Source: Anaerolineales bacterium (GTDB lineage: Bacteria > Chloroflexota > Anaerolineae > Anaerolineales > DRMV01). From it: 13,016 nt of DNA. Shown here piece by piece: positions 5,647 through 12,315 of this stretch. The number at the start of each line of letters is the position of its first letter. Position 1 is the first letter of the stretch. Below the pieces are notes generated by a model. It searched no databases, had not been told where the DNA came from, and saw only the letters and a list, made by a program, of their open reading frames with translations. The translations under genes and the position numbers were made by a program. The stretch covers positions 1 through 13,016 of the forward strand of contig JALSPT010000027.1 of the NCBI GenBank assembly GCA_026985785.1, in the 5' to 3' direction.

Positions 5647-6699
5647 ATGAAAAAAGTTACGCCCATCGGCAGCCGAAAAGCCGAACACATCCGCATCAAC
5701 CTGGAAGAAGACGTCCGCTCCAGGCTGAGTACCGGCCTCGAACACTATCGCTTCGTCCATCAGGCGCTGCCCGAGATCGACCTGCAAGCGGTGGACACCT
5801 CGCTGACACTGTTTGGGCGGCGCCTGGGCGCGCCGGTGCTGATTTCCTCCATGACCGGGGGCACGGCTGAAGCGGCACGCATCAACCAAAACCTGGCACA
5901 GGCGGCGCAAAAGCACCGCGTTGCCCTGGGGGTCGGCTCCCAACGGGCGGCATTGGAACACCCCGAACTGGCCGACACCTTTCGCGTGCGCCATCTTGCA
6001 CCTGACATTTTGCTCTTTGCCAACCTGGGGGCGGTACAACTGAATTACGGCTACACGGTCGATCACTGCCGCCGTGCCGTGGAGATGATCGAGGCCGACG
6101 CCCTCATCCTCCACCTCAACCCGCTGCAAGAAGCACTGCAACCCGAAGGCAACACTCGCTTCAGTGGCCTGCTGCGCAAGATCGAAGCTGTCTGCCGGGC
6201 GCTGGAAGTGCCAGTCGTCGTGAAAGAAGTAGGCTGGGGCATCTCGGAACATACCGCCCGCCTGCTGGCCGAGGCAGGGGTGGCCGCCATTGATGTGGCT
6301 GGGGCCGGTGGCACCTCGTGGAGTCAGGTGGAAATGCATCGCGCCCCCACCGAGCGCCTGCGCCGCCTGGCCGCCGCCTTCGTCGACTGGGGCATCCCCA
6401 CCGCCGAAAGCCTGCTGGCTGCCCGTCGCGGCGCGCCTGACCTTCCTCTCTTTGCTTCCGGCGGCCTGCGCAACGGCATCGACATCGCCAAAACCATTGC
6501 CCTGGGCGCGGCCTTAGGTGGCATGGCCGGGCGGCTGCTGCACGCCGCAGCGCAATCACCCGAAGCCGTCGACGAGGCCCTCACCCTGGTGATTGCCGAG
6601 CTGCGCCTCGCCATGTTCGCTGCCGGTGCTGCTGACCTGCCCTCCCTTCGTCGCACACCGCTGCAACGCCGCGCCCCATGTCCCGAGGAAACTTTATGA
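5647..6699 (+). CDS. fni: Isopentenyl-diphosphate delta-isomerase, type 2 (FMN-dependent)
   Basis: Interconverts isopentenyl and dimethylallyl diphosphate, supplying the primer for prenyl chain synthesis. The type 2 enzyme is a TIM barrel that uses reduced FMN and Mg2+. The 350 residues fit the family. Seen: SRKAEHIRI at 9-17, FMN-binding MTGGT at 69-73, GVGSQRAAL, the catalytic loop HLNPLQE with Gln161 and Glu162, VVKEVGWGIS, the phosphate-binding DVAGAGGTSW ending at Trp225, and ASGGLRNGIDIAK. The ATG at 5647 fits the family N-terminus and lies downstream of a clear promoter. The last base of its stop overlaps the next start (ATGA, 6696-6699), so it forms a coupled pair with the prenyl synthase. 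There is no relation to type 1 (Nudix) isomerases. Confidence 0.96.
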   Translation: MKKVTPIGSRKAEHIRINLEEDVRSRLSTGLEHYRFVHQALPEIDLQAVDTSLTLFGRRLGAPVLISSMTGGTAEAARINQNLAQAAQKHRVALGVGSQRAALEHPELADTFRVRHLAPDILLFANLGAVQLNYGYTVDHCRRAVEMIEADALILHLNPLQEALQPEGNTRFSGLLRKIEAVCRALEVPVVVKEVGWGISEHTARLLAEAGVAAIDVAGAGGTSWSQVEMHRAPTERLRRLAAAFVDWGIPTAESLLAARRGAPDLPLFASGGLRNGIDIAKTIALGAALGGMAGRLLHAAAQSPEAVDEALTLVIAELRLAMFAAGAADLPSLRRTPLQRRAPCPEETL

Positions 6700-7718
6700 C
6701 TGCCGACCTGACCGTCTTCCAGGAAACCATGCTCCCCGCCGTCGAGCAGGCCATGCAGGCGGTGTTGGCGCGTGCCCGTTGCGAAGACCACGACGACCTG
6801 TACCACATGCTGGCCTACCACATGGGCTGGGAGGGGGAGGGAGCCGGCCCCAAGGCCCGCGGCAAACGCATCCGCCCCTTGCTGCTCCTCCTGACCACCG
6901 CCGCTGCGGGCGGCAACTGGCACCGCGCCGTCCCTGCCGCCGCGGCCGTCGAACTGTTGCACAACTTCTCCCTCATCCACGATGACATCGAAGACCGCGG
7001 CGAGACCCGCCGCGGTCGCCCTACCGTCTGGGCGCGCTGGGGGCTTCCTCTGGCCCTCAACAGCGGCGACGCGCTCTTCACCCTCGCCCACATCGCCATG
7101 CTGGAACTCCACCCCCCCGTGGACGCCGAAACCACCCTCATCGCCGCTCGCATCCTCCACCAAACCGCCCTCCACCTCACTCAAGGGCAACACATGGACA
7201 TTGCCTTTGAGCACCGAGATCTCGTCACCGTGGACGAATACTGGCAAATGGTGGAAGGCAAAACCGCCGCCCTGATAGCCGCGTGCACCGACCTGGGCGC
7301 GCTGCTTGGCGGAGCAGACGACACCCATCGCCGCGCCTATCGGGAATTTGGCCGCATGCTCGGCCTGGCCTTTCAAGCCTGGGACGATTACCTGGGTATC
7401 TGGGGCGATGCCGCTCTGACCGGGAAATCCACCACCGGCGACCTGCTGGAACGCAAGAAAACGCTGCCCATCCTCTACGGGTTACAACAAGGCAGCGCTT
7501 TTGCTCGCGCCTGGGAACAAGGCCACCCCCATACGCCTGCCGAGGTGCCCGCTCTTGCCGCTGCCCTGGAAACCGACGGCGCTCGCGCCTACACCGAAGC
7601 CGTCGCCGCCAGCCTGACCACGCAGGCGCTGGAAGCCCTGGACGAAGCCGCCCCCCAAGGTGACGCGGGGGCTGCCTTACGCTCGCTCGCCCATCATCTG
7701 CTCCGCCGGGAGCATTAG
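6696..7718 (+). CDS. Polyprenyl (probably geranylgeranyl-type) diphosphate synthase
   Basis: Trans-prenyltransferase that condenses isopentenyl diphosphate onto an allylic primer; an all-helical cytoplasmic enzyme. The 340 residues fit the family. Seen: GKRIRP at 56-61, first aspartate-rich motif DDIED at 96-100 (the DDxxD metal site), RGRPTVW, GQHMD near 164-168, KT at 189-190, and second motif DDYLGIWGD at 230-238. The second motif has Gly in place of the third Asp of DDxxD, a variant known to me from actinobacterial and Chloroflexi relatives. Phe91, five residues before the first motif with no insertion, fits C15-C20 products; C20 is my guess. The start at 6696 is preferred over 6678 because of the ATGA overlap with fni and GAGGAAA (6684-6690). 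The product could serve quinones, carotenoids or polyprenyl carriers; nothing here decides. Confidence 0.9.
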   Translation: MTADLTVFQETMLPAVEQAMQAVLARARCEDHDDLYHMLAYHMGWEGEGAGPKARGKRIRPLLLLLTTAAAGGNWHRAVPAAAAVELLHNFSLIHDDIEDRGETRRGRPTVWARWGLPLALNSGDALFTLAHIAMLELHPPVDAETTLIAARILHQTALHLTQGQHMDIAFEHRDLVTVDEYWQMVEGKTAALIAACTDLGALLGGADDTHRRAYREFGRMLGLAFQAWDDYLGIWGDAALTGKSTTGDLLERKKTLPILYGLQQGSAFARAWEQGHPHTPAEVPALAAALETDGARAYTEAVAASLTTQALEALDEAAPQGDAGAALRSLAHHLLRREH

Positions 7719-7790
7719 CCCCCTCGCCCGCGACGAGAAAGCAAACCGTTCCAGGCGTGACATGCTTCCCCCGCGAACTTCAAAATTGAG

Positions 7791-7796
7791 TATAAT
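7791..7796 (+). promoter_or_regulatory. -10 box upstream of the Roadblock gene
   Basis: A perfect TATAAT in a short AT-rich patch (7781-7800). I see no fitting -35 or TGn extension. It would give a leader of about 100 nt before the ATG at 7904, in which I find no clear structure. No terminator is evident between the prenyl synthase stop and this box, so readthrough from fni is also possible. Confidence 0.5.
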
Positions 7797-7903
7797 AAGA
7801 GCAATCTACCCGCAGGAGATCATCACGCAGCCCCACCATCAGCCACCGCTGACGACCGGCTGACGTGCTCCACACACCATCCATCCTAATAAGGAGAGAA
7901 CAC

Positions 7904-8275
7904 ATGGCCAGAAGCCGCTCTGAACAAATGGTTGCCCGATTGCAAGAAATGCAAGCCGCCGTGCCCGACATTGAAGCCTCAGCCGTCGTCTCGGTGGACG
8001 GCTTGGTCATCGCCTCGGCATTACCCGCCAACGCCGAAGAAGACCGGGTTTCGGCCATGTCAGCGGCCATGCTCAGCCTGGGCGAACGCATCGCCAGCGA
8101 ACTCGGTCGCGGCAACATCGAGCAGGTTTACATCAAAGGCGACCAAGGGTACGTGGTGCTGACAGCGGTAGGGGACGAAGCCGTGCTCACCGTACTGGCC
8201 CGCAAGGAAGCCAAACTGGGGCTCATCTTCCTGGAAATGCGCCGGGCAGCCGAACAACTCACCGCCATGATTTGA
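7904..8275 (+). CDS. Roadblock/LC7 domain protein (MglB-like)
   Basis: A 123-residue protein that is essentially one Roadblock/LC7 domain. Seen: N-terminal helix SEQMVARLQEMQAAVP, the typical strand-turn ASAVVSVDGLVIASALP at about 24-40, a central helix VSAMSAAMLSLGERIASELG, and the strands VYIKGDQGYVVLTAVG and AVLTVLARKEAKLGLIFLEMRRA. In bacteria such proteins dimerise and often modulate small Ras-like GTPases (MglB/MglA) or act in signalling; no MglA-like GTPase is in this window. The start is set by AAGGAGA (7891-7897), 6 nt before the ATG; an in-frame GTG at 7865 has no such site. pyrG follows after a hairpin. The family assignment is firm; the role is unknown. Confidence 0.88.
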   Translation: MARSRSEQMVARLQEMQAAVPDIEASAVVSVDGLVIASALPANAEEDRVSAMSAAMLSLGERIASELGRGNIEQVYIKGDQGYVVLTAVGDEAVLTVLARKEAKLGLIFLEMRRAAEQLTAMI

Positions 8276-8297
8276 GCCCGCCGACTTATGCCCCCAC

Positions 8298-8337
8298 CGG
8301 GAGACGCTTCCATCAGCGCCTCCCGCTTTCTTTGTTT
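8298..8337 (+). terminator. Hairpin with U-rich tail between the Roadblock gene and pyrG (terminator or attenuator)
   Basis: CGGGAGACGC (8298-8307), 8-nt loop, GCGCCTCCCG (8316-8325), with one A-C mismatch, followed by CTTTCTTTGTTTC. It ends right before the pyrG ribosome site AGGAGG (8339-8344). No -10 box is evident between it and pyrG, so pyrG transcription may have to pass through it. Confidence 0.6.
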
Positions 8338-8351
8338 CAGGAGGCACCTCC

Positions 8352-9980
8352 ATGAGCCAGCCCAAGTACATCTTCGTCACCGGCGGCGTGCTCAGTTCCG
8401 TGGGTAAAGGCGTCACGGCTGCGGCCTTGGGGCGGGCACTCAAAGAGCGCGGCTTTTCGGTTTCCGCCCAGAAACTCGACCCCTACATCAACGTCGACCC
8501 CGGCACCATGAGCCCCTACCAGCACGGCGAAGTGTACGTCTTAGACGACGGCGCGGAAACCGACCTCGACCTTGGCCATTACGAGCGCTTCATGGACGTC
8601 AGCCTCAACCGCTACAGCAACGTCACCACCGGCCAGGTTTACGCCGAGGTCATCGCCAAAGAGCGCCGCGGCGACTATCTGGGCGGCACCATCCAGGTCA
8701 TCCCCCACATCACCAACGAAATCAAACGCCGCATCGCCCAGGTGCCTCAGAGCACGAATGCCGAAATCGTGATCGTCGAAGTCGGCGGCACGGTGGGGGA
8801 CATCGAATCCCTGCCTTTCATCGAAGCCCTGCGCCAGATGCGCGCCAACGTCGGACGGGAAAACACCCTTTTCATCCATGTCACCTGGTTACCCTACATC
8901 AAAAGCACCGGCGAACTAAAAACCAAACCCACCCAACACTCGGTGCGCGAACTGCGCTCCCTCGGCATCCAACCCGACATCATCGTCGCCCGCTCCGACT
9001 ACCCGGTTTCGGAAAGCGTCATCGAGAAAATCGCCCTCTTCTGCGACGTCGAGCCGCGCGCCGTGGTGCCGATGGTCACCAGCGACGTGCTCTACGAAGT
9101 GCCCCTGCTGGTCGAGCGCAGCGGGATGCCCGATTACGTCCTCAACCGCCTGGGGTTGCAAGCCCGCCAGCGCCCCGACTGGAGCGCCTGGGAGCGCATG
9201 GTCGCCGAAGCCCGCCGCCCCGACAAGCCCAAAGTGCGCATTGCCCTGGTAGGCAAATATGTGGAATTGCACGATGCCTACCTCAGCGTGCGCGAAGCCC
9301 TCTACCATGCCGGGCTGTCCCTGGGGGTAGACGTGGACATCGCATGGGTGCATTCCGCCGATCTGGAAAAAGGCCGCGGCTGGGAAGAAGTCAAGGCCGC
9401 CGACGGCATCTTGGTGCCCGGAGGCTTTGGCGACCGGGGCATCGAGGGCAAAATCCTGGCCGCCCGCTACGCCCGCGAGCGTAAGGTGCCCTATTTCGGC
9501 CTCTGCTTAGGCATGCAACTCATGGTGGTGGAATTTGCCCGCCATGTCCTCGGCGACGAGAGCGCCAACTCCACCGAATTCGACCCCGGCACGCCTCATC
9601 CCGTGATTGATTTGATGCCCGACCAGCGCGGCATTGTGGATATGGGCGGCACCATGCGCCTTGGGCTGTACCCCTGCGTGGTGCAATCCGGCACCCGCGC
9701 TGCCGAAGCCTATCGCCAAAACGAAGTCCAGGAGCGGCACCGCCACCGCTTTGAATTCAACAACGCCTACCGGGAGGTGCTCGGCCAGGCCGGGATGGTG
9801 TTCTCCGGCCTTTCCCCCGACGGGCGCTTGGTGGAAATCGCCGAACTGCGCGACCACCCTTTCATGTTAGCCACCCAGTTCCACCCCGAGTTCCTTTCCC
9901 GTCCCAACCGCCCCCACCCGCTGTTCGTGGCATTCCTGAAACACGCCGCCCAACGCGCCACCGACCGCGCCGACGCCTGA
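8352..9980 (+). CDS. pyrG: CTP synthase
   Basis: Makes CTP from UTP, ATP and glutamine, the last step of pyrimidine nucleotide synthesis. The 542 residues match the family. The N-terminal synthetase domain has the P-loop GGVLSSVGKG at 11-20, the DPYINVDPGTMSP segment and GGTVGDIESLPF. The C-terminal class I glutamine amidotransferase domain starts near residue 290 and has PGGFGDRG, the nucleophile elbow GLCLGMQ with Cys385, and the HPEF triad members His511 and Glu513. The ATG follows AGGAGG by 7 nt. It lies 76 bp after the Roadblock gene, with a hairpin between them. All catalytic residues are present and the protein appears complete. Confidence 0.98.
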   Translation: MSQPKYIFVTGGVLSSVGKGVTAAALGRALKERGFSVSAQKLDPYINVDPGTMSPYQHGEVYVLDDGAETDLDLGHYERFMDVSLNRYSNVTTGQVYAEVIAKERRGDYLGGTIQVIPHITNEIKRRIAQVPQSTNAEIVIVEVGGTVGDIESLPFIEALRQMRANVGRENTLFIHVTWLPYIKSTGELKTKPTQHSVRELRSLGIQPDIIVARSDYPVSESVIEKIALFCDVEPRAVVPMVTSDVLYEVPLLVERSGMPDYVLNRLGLQARQRPDWSAWERMVAEARRPDKPKVRIALVGKYVELHDAYLSVREALYHAGLSLGVDVDIAWVHSADLEKGRGWEEVKAADGILVPGGFGDRGIEGKILAARYARERKVPYFGLCLGMQLMVVEFARHVLGDESANSTEFDPGTPHPVIDLMPDQRGIVDMGGTMRLGLYPCVVQSGTRAAEAYRQNEVQERHRHRFEFNNAYREVLGQAGMVFSGLSPDGRLVEIAELRDHPFMLATQFHPEFLSRPNRPHPLFVAFLKHAAQRATDRADA

Positions 9981-10148
9981 CGCCGGCCACCCTTCTTTCT
10001 CTCACAGCCACACCACCAGAGTGGCTTTCACGCCGCTCTTTTGCTTTTCTCCCTCTTTCATCCCTTTTTCTTCCCTTTGAGATGAGGACGGATAACGCTC
10101 TCTCAAGTACACTGTAACCACCTGAACAACACAAAACGACCATTCAAT
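9981..10148 (+). other. Gene-free spacer after pyrG with weak terminator hairpin
   Basis: AGCCAC (10006-10011) and GTGGCT (10021-10026) form a 6-bp stem with a 9-nt loop, followed by a pyrimidine-rich, T-rich stretch (10027-10078). This is a plausible but weak pyrG terminator. The remainder to 10148 shows no gene, promoter or repeat I can support. Confidence 0.4.
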
Positions 10149-10378
10149 AACAAGACTTACGCAGTTTGGAAAACATCCATGCAGGTTGTGCGCTCACCTC
10201 GACAGTCAAGGTCTGTCTCCCCCTCTCCCGCCGGGAGAGGGGCAGGGGTAAGGGCGAAAAACAGGGTAAACCTCCCTTCTCCCCTCACCTCCCCCACCCC
10301 CTCCTCTTTCAAAGGGAGAGGAGGGGAGCCTGAGCATCTGGAAAACTGTGCTCGTGGTGCAACTGCGTAACCCCTGTT
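10149..10378. mobile_element. MITE-like element with 18-bp terminal inverted repeats, 230 bp, no transposase
   Basis: The left end AACAAGACTTACGCAGTT (10149-10166) matches the complement of the right end (10361-10378) in 15 of 18 positions, including a perfect TTACGCAGTT core. Inside, two GC-rich palindromic units face each other: CCCCTCTCCC-GCC-GGGAGAGGGG followed by CAGGGGTAAGGG (within about 10222-10256), and an inverted version with CCCCTCCTCT and AGAGGAGGGG (within about 10297-10326). TGGAAAAC occurs at 10167-10174 and 10339-10346 as a direct repeat. No target-site duplication is clear. There is no coding potential beyond a low-complexity frame of the kind such repeats produce. Confidence 0.6.
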
Positions 10379-10480
10379 ACTAAGAGAGGGAAGGGGGGAA
10401 AGCCGCTCCTGAGCGGAAGCGCCGCCAGGCGCTGAAGCCGAAGGGAGGCGGCTGGGGGATAAGTGAGATCAGATTTAGAG
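10379..10480. repeat. GC-rich palindromic repeat related to the element at 5374-5573
   Basis: A polypurine run (10383-10400), then nested palindromes: CCGCT/AGCGG (10403-10416), AGCGCC/GGCGCT (10418-10433), and an outer AGCCGC (10401-10406) with GCGGCT (10448-10453). It ends in GGGGGATAAGTGAGATC (10454-10470), which matches GGGGGAGGGGTGAGATC at 5527-5543 in 14 of 17 positions; both are preceded by GGCGGC. From 10481 to 10560 I see nothing further. Confidence 0.55.
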
Positions 10481-10565
10481 CGACAAAATAGGGAATTTCC
10501 CCGGCGCACCGCGTCTCCTCCATTTTTCATCCTTAACGGACGAGGCGCGAACGCCCCTTTGCGGG

Positions 10566-10615
10566 TACACTACAGACGCTTGAATGCACAAGCAACGATT
10601 GAGGGCGATACCCTC
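10566..10615 (+). promoter_or_regulatory. Possible -10 box and leader hairpin of the DUF2202 gene
   Basis: TACACT (10566-10571) is the best -10-like hexamer upstream of the lipoprotein gene, but no -35 fits. GAGGG (10601-10605), CGATA, CCCTC (10611-10615) is a 5-bp hairpin in the presumed leader. Both are weak candidates. Confidence 0.3.
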
Positions 10616-10644
10616 GCAACATCCCGACTTTTGGAGGTTCGACC

Positions 10645-11544
10645 ATGTTGAAGAAAATGCTACCGTTTATCGGTGTTCTCGTTTTTGCCTTGAGTCTGGT
10701 AGCCTGCCAGGCTGCCCCCACCGCCGCACCGGCGCAAACCGCATCCGACACCGCAGTGACGACCGCCATGCCCGGCATGGGCAACGGCGCAGGCAACGGC
10801 CCGGCCACAGGCCGCGGTCAGGGCGCAATGCGCGGCCAAGAAGCCCACGACGAAGATGAGCACGGCGGCCCACCCGAGGGCATGAACCCCGCCGAAAACA
10901 TCCCCACCCCCAGCGACACCAACCTCACCGACGCCGAAAAGGCCGACCTGCTGCACATGCGTGAGGAAGAAAAACTGGCGCGCGACGTTTACCTCACCCT
11001 GTACGACAAATGGAGCGCGCAGGTGTTCAGCAACATCGCCCGCTCTGAGCAAATGCACATGGACGCGGTCGGCACCCTGCTCCAGCGCTACGGTCTCGAT
11101 GACCCCGTCGCTCAAACCAACGACGCCCGCGGCGTGTTCAATGACCCCAAACTGCAAGACCTCTACAACCAACTGGTGGAGAAAGGCTCTGCCTCCCTCG
11201 TCGATGCCCTCACCGTGGGCGCCACCATCGAAGACCTGGACATCAAAGACCTGAATGAGGCCATCGCCCGCACCACCCACGCCGACATTCAGACCGTGTA
11301 CGAGCGCCTGCGAGAAGGCTCTTACCACCACATGAAAGCCTTCGTGAGCAACCTGCGGGCCAACGGCGCCGACTACTCGCCGCAGTTCATCTCTGCCGAA
11401 GAATTCCAGCACATCCTGGAAAGCACCCCCGGCCACGGCGGCGAACATGGCGAAGGCCGCGGCCAGGGGCACGGGCAAGGCAAAGGCCACAGTCAGGGCG
11501 GCTGTGGCAACGCCACAAACCCCCACATCACCCCCACGCCGTAA
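10645..11544 (+). CDS. DUF2202 ferritin-like domain lipoprotein
   Basis: A 299-residue secreted protein. It has a lipoprotein signal peptide (MLKK, hydrophobic stretch 6-20, lipobox LVAC with Cys21), so it is likely anchored outside the cell membrane. A disordered Ala/Gly/Asn linker runs to about 90. The DUF2202 domain spans about 94-255: REEEKLARDVY (106-116), ARSEQMHMDAV with an ExxH pair Glu135/His138, GVFNDPKLQDLYNQLVEKG, and YERLREGSYHHMKAFVSNL. The Glu and His pattern of a four-helix ferritin-like bundle suggests a metal site. The tail from about 261 is Gly/His/Gln-rich with one Cys (287). The start is set by GGAGG (10633-10637), 7 nt before the ATG. No function is established for the family to my knowledge; metal binding or oxidative stress is inference. 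It is monocistronic with its own terminator. Confidence 0.9.
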   Translation: MLKKMLPFIGVLVFALSLVACQAAPTAAPAQTASDTAVTTAMPGMGNGAGNGPATGRGQGAMRGQEAHDEDEHGGPPEGMNPAENIPTPSDTNLTDAEKADLLHMREEEKLARDVYLTLYDKWSAQVFSNIARSEQMHMDAVGTLLQRYGLDDPVAQTNDARGVFNDPKLQDLYNQLVEKGSASLVDALTVGATIEDLDIKDLNEAIARTTHADIQTVYERLREGSYHHMKAFVSNLRANGADYSPQFISAEEFQHILESTPGHGGEHGEGRGQGHGQGKGHSQGGCGNATNPHITPTP

Positions 11545-11568
11545 GTTTGCACCTCGGGTTGACATTTC

Positions 11569-11599
11569 AGGGCAGAGGCCAACCGCCTCTGCCCTTTTT
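11569..11599 (+). terminator. Intrinsic terminator of the DUF2202 gene
   Basis: GGGCAGAGGC (11570-11579), CAACC loop, GCCTCTGCCC (11585-11594): a perfect 10-bp stem followed by TTTTT. It lies 25 bp after the stop. The remaining 86 bp to the response regulator stop hold no feature I can support, and no minus-strand terminator for that gene is clear. Confidence 0.93.
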
Positions 11600-11685
11600 C
11601 ACGTCCCCTTCGCCCCCCTATCGGGCGCGACACGAAAGTTTCCCCTGCTCGCCTCGCCCACTACCCCGCGGAGGAAGCCGCCTTC

Positions 11686-12315
11686 TTATCCCAACCCCTG
11701 CTCCCGGGCATAACGGGCCGCCTCGGCGCGGGTGCGCACACCCAATTTCTGCAAAATATTGCGCACATGGGTCTTCACCGTGGTCTCGCTGACGCCCAAT
11801 TCGGCGGCAATCTCCTTGTTGGTCAGACGGTGTGCCAGCAGGCTGAGCACCTCCAACTCTCGTTGCGTCAATTTCTCACCCGCCACCGCCCCCGGCCCAC
11901 GGCGCACCTCACGCATCAACATGCGAGTAATTTCAGGATGCAGCACTGGCTCCCCGCGGGCTACCTTGCGCACTGCCTCGGCCAGTTCGGCAGAAGACAC
12001 CGTCTTGAGCACATACCCCGTCGCCCCCGCCCGCACCGCGGGCAACACCAACCGGTCTTCGCTGGCGCTGGTGAGCACCAACACGCTGGTTTCCGGCGCA
12101 ACCTGAGGCAATGCCCGCAACACCGCCAACCCATCCATTTCCGGCATCAACAGGTCCAACAGCAGCACATCAGGGTGATATTGCTGCACAGCCTCCAAAG
12201 CCTGACGGCCATTCGCGGCCTCGGCCACCACCTCCATATCCGGCTGCGCATCGAGAAACAGACGCAGCCCCTCGCGCACGATTTGATGGTCTTCAGCGAT
12301 CACCAGGCGGATCAT
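11686..12315 (-). CDS. NarL/LuxR-family response regulator
   Basis: DNA-binding output protein of a two-component system. The 209 residues fit the family. The receiver domain (1-120) has acidic residues Glu8-Asp9, phosphoacceptor Asp54 in LLLDLLMPEMDG, Thr82 and Lys104. A linker follows, then a LuxR-type helix-turn-helix (about 149-205) with LTQRELEVLSLLA and NKEIAAELGVSETTVKTHVRNILQKLGV. It starts at 12315, overlapping the kinase stop by 4 bp (ATGA on the minus strand), so the kinase gene is upstream and both are co-transcribed. All phosphorylation residues are present. The stimulus and targets cannot be told; NarL, LiaR and DesR are the usual comparisons. It is convergent with the DUF2202 gene. 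Confidence 0.95.
   Translation of the reverse strand: MIRLVIAEDHQIVREGLRLFLDAQPDMEVVAEAANGRQALEAVQQYHPDVLLLDLLMPEMDGLAVLRALPQVAPETSVLVLTSASEDRLVLPAVRAGATGYVLKTVSSAELAEAVRKVARGEPVLHPEITRMLMREVRRGPGAVAGEKLTQRELEVLSLLAHRLTNKEIAAELGVSETTVKTHVRNILQKLGVRTRAEAARYAREQGLG

Noticed and set aside
10179..10370. Small plus-strand frame giving a SPSPAGRGAG-like peptide
   Set aside because: This peptide style is the usual spurious translation of CCCTCTCCC-type intergenic repeats; it lies wholly inside the inverted-repeat element.
10200..10470. Possible CRISPR array or tandem repeat in the gene-free region
   Set aside because: The repeats are palindromic and inverted, not direct units with regular spacers.
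10631..10644. GGTTCGA resembling a tRNA T-loop
   Set aside because: No acceptor, D or anticodon stem can be built around it; it is the spacer between the ribosome site and the DUF2202 ATG.
10660..11565. 301-codon minus-strand frame opposite the DUF2202 gene
   Set aside because: The plus-strand frame has signal peptide, lipobox, ribosome site, domain match and terminator; the antisense frame has none of these.
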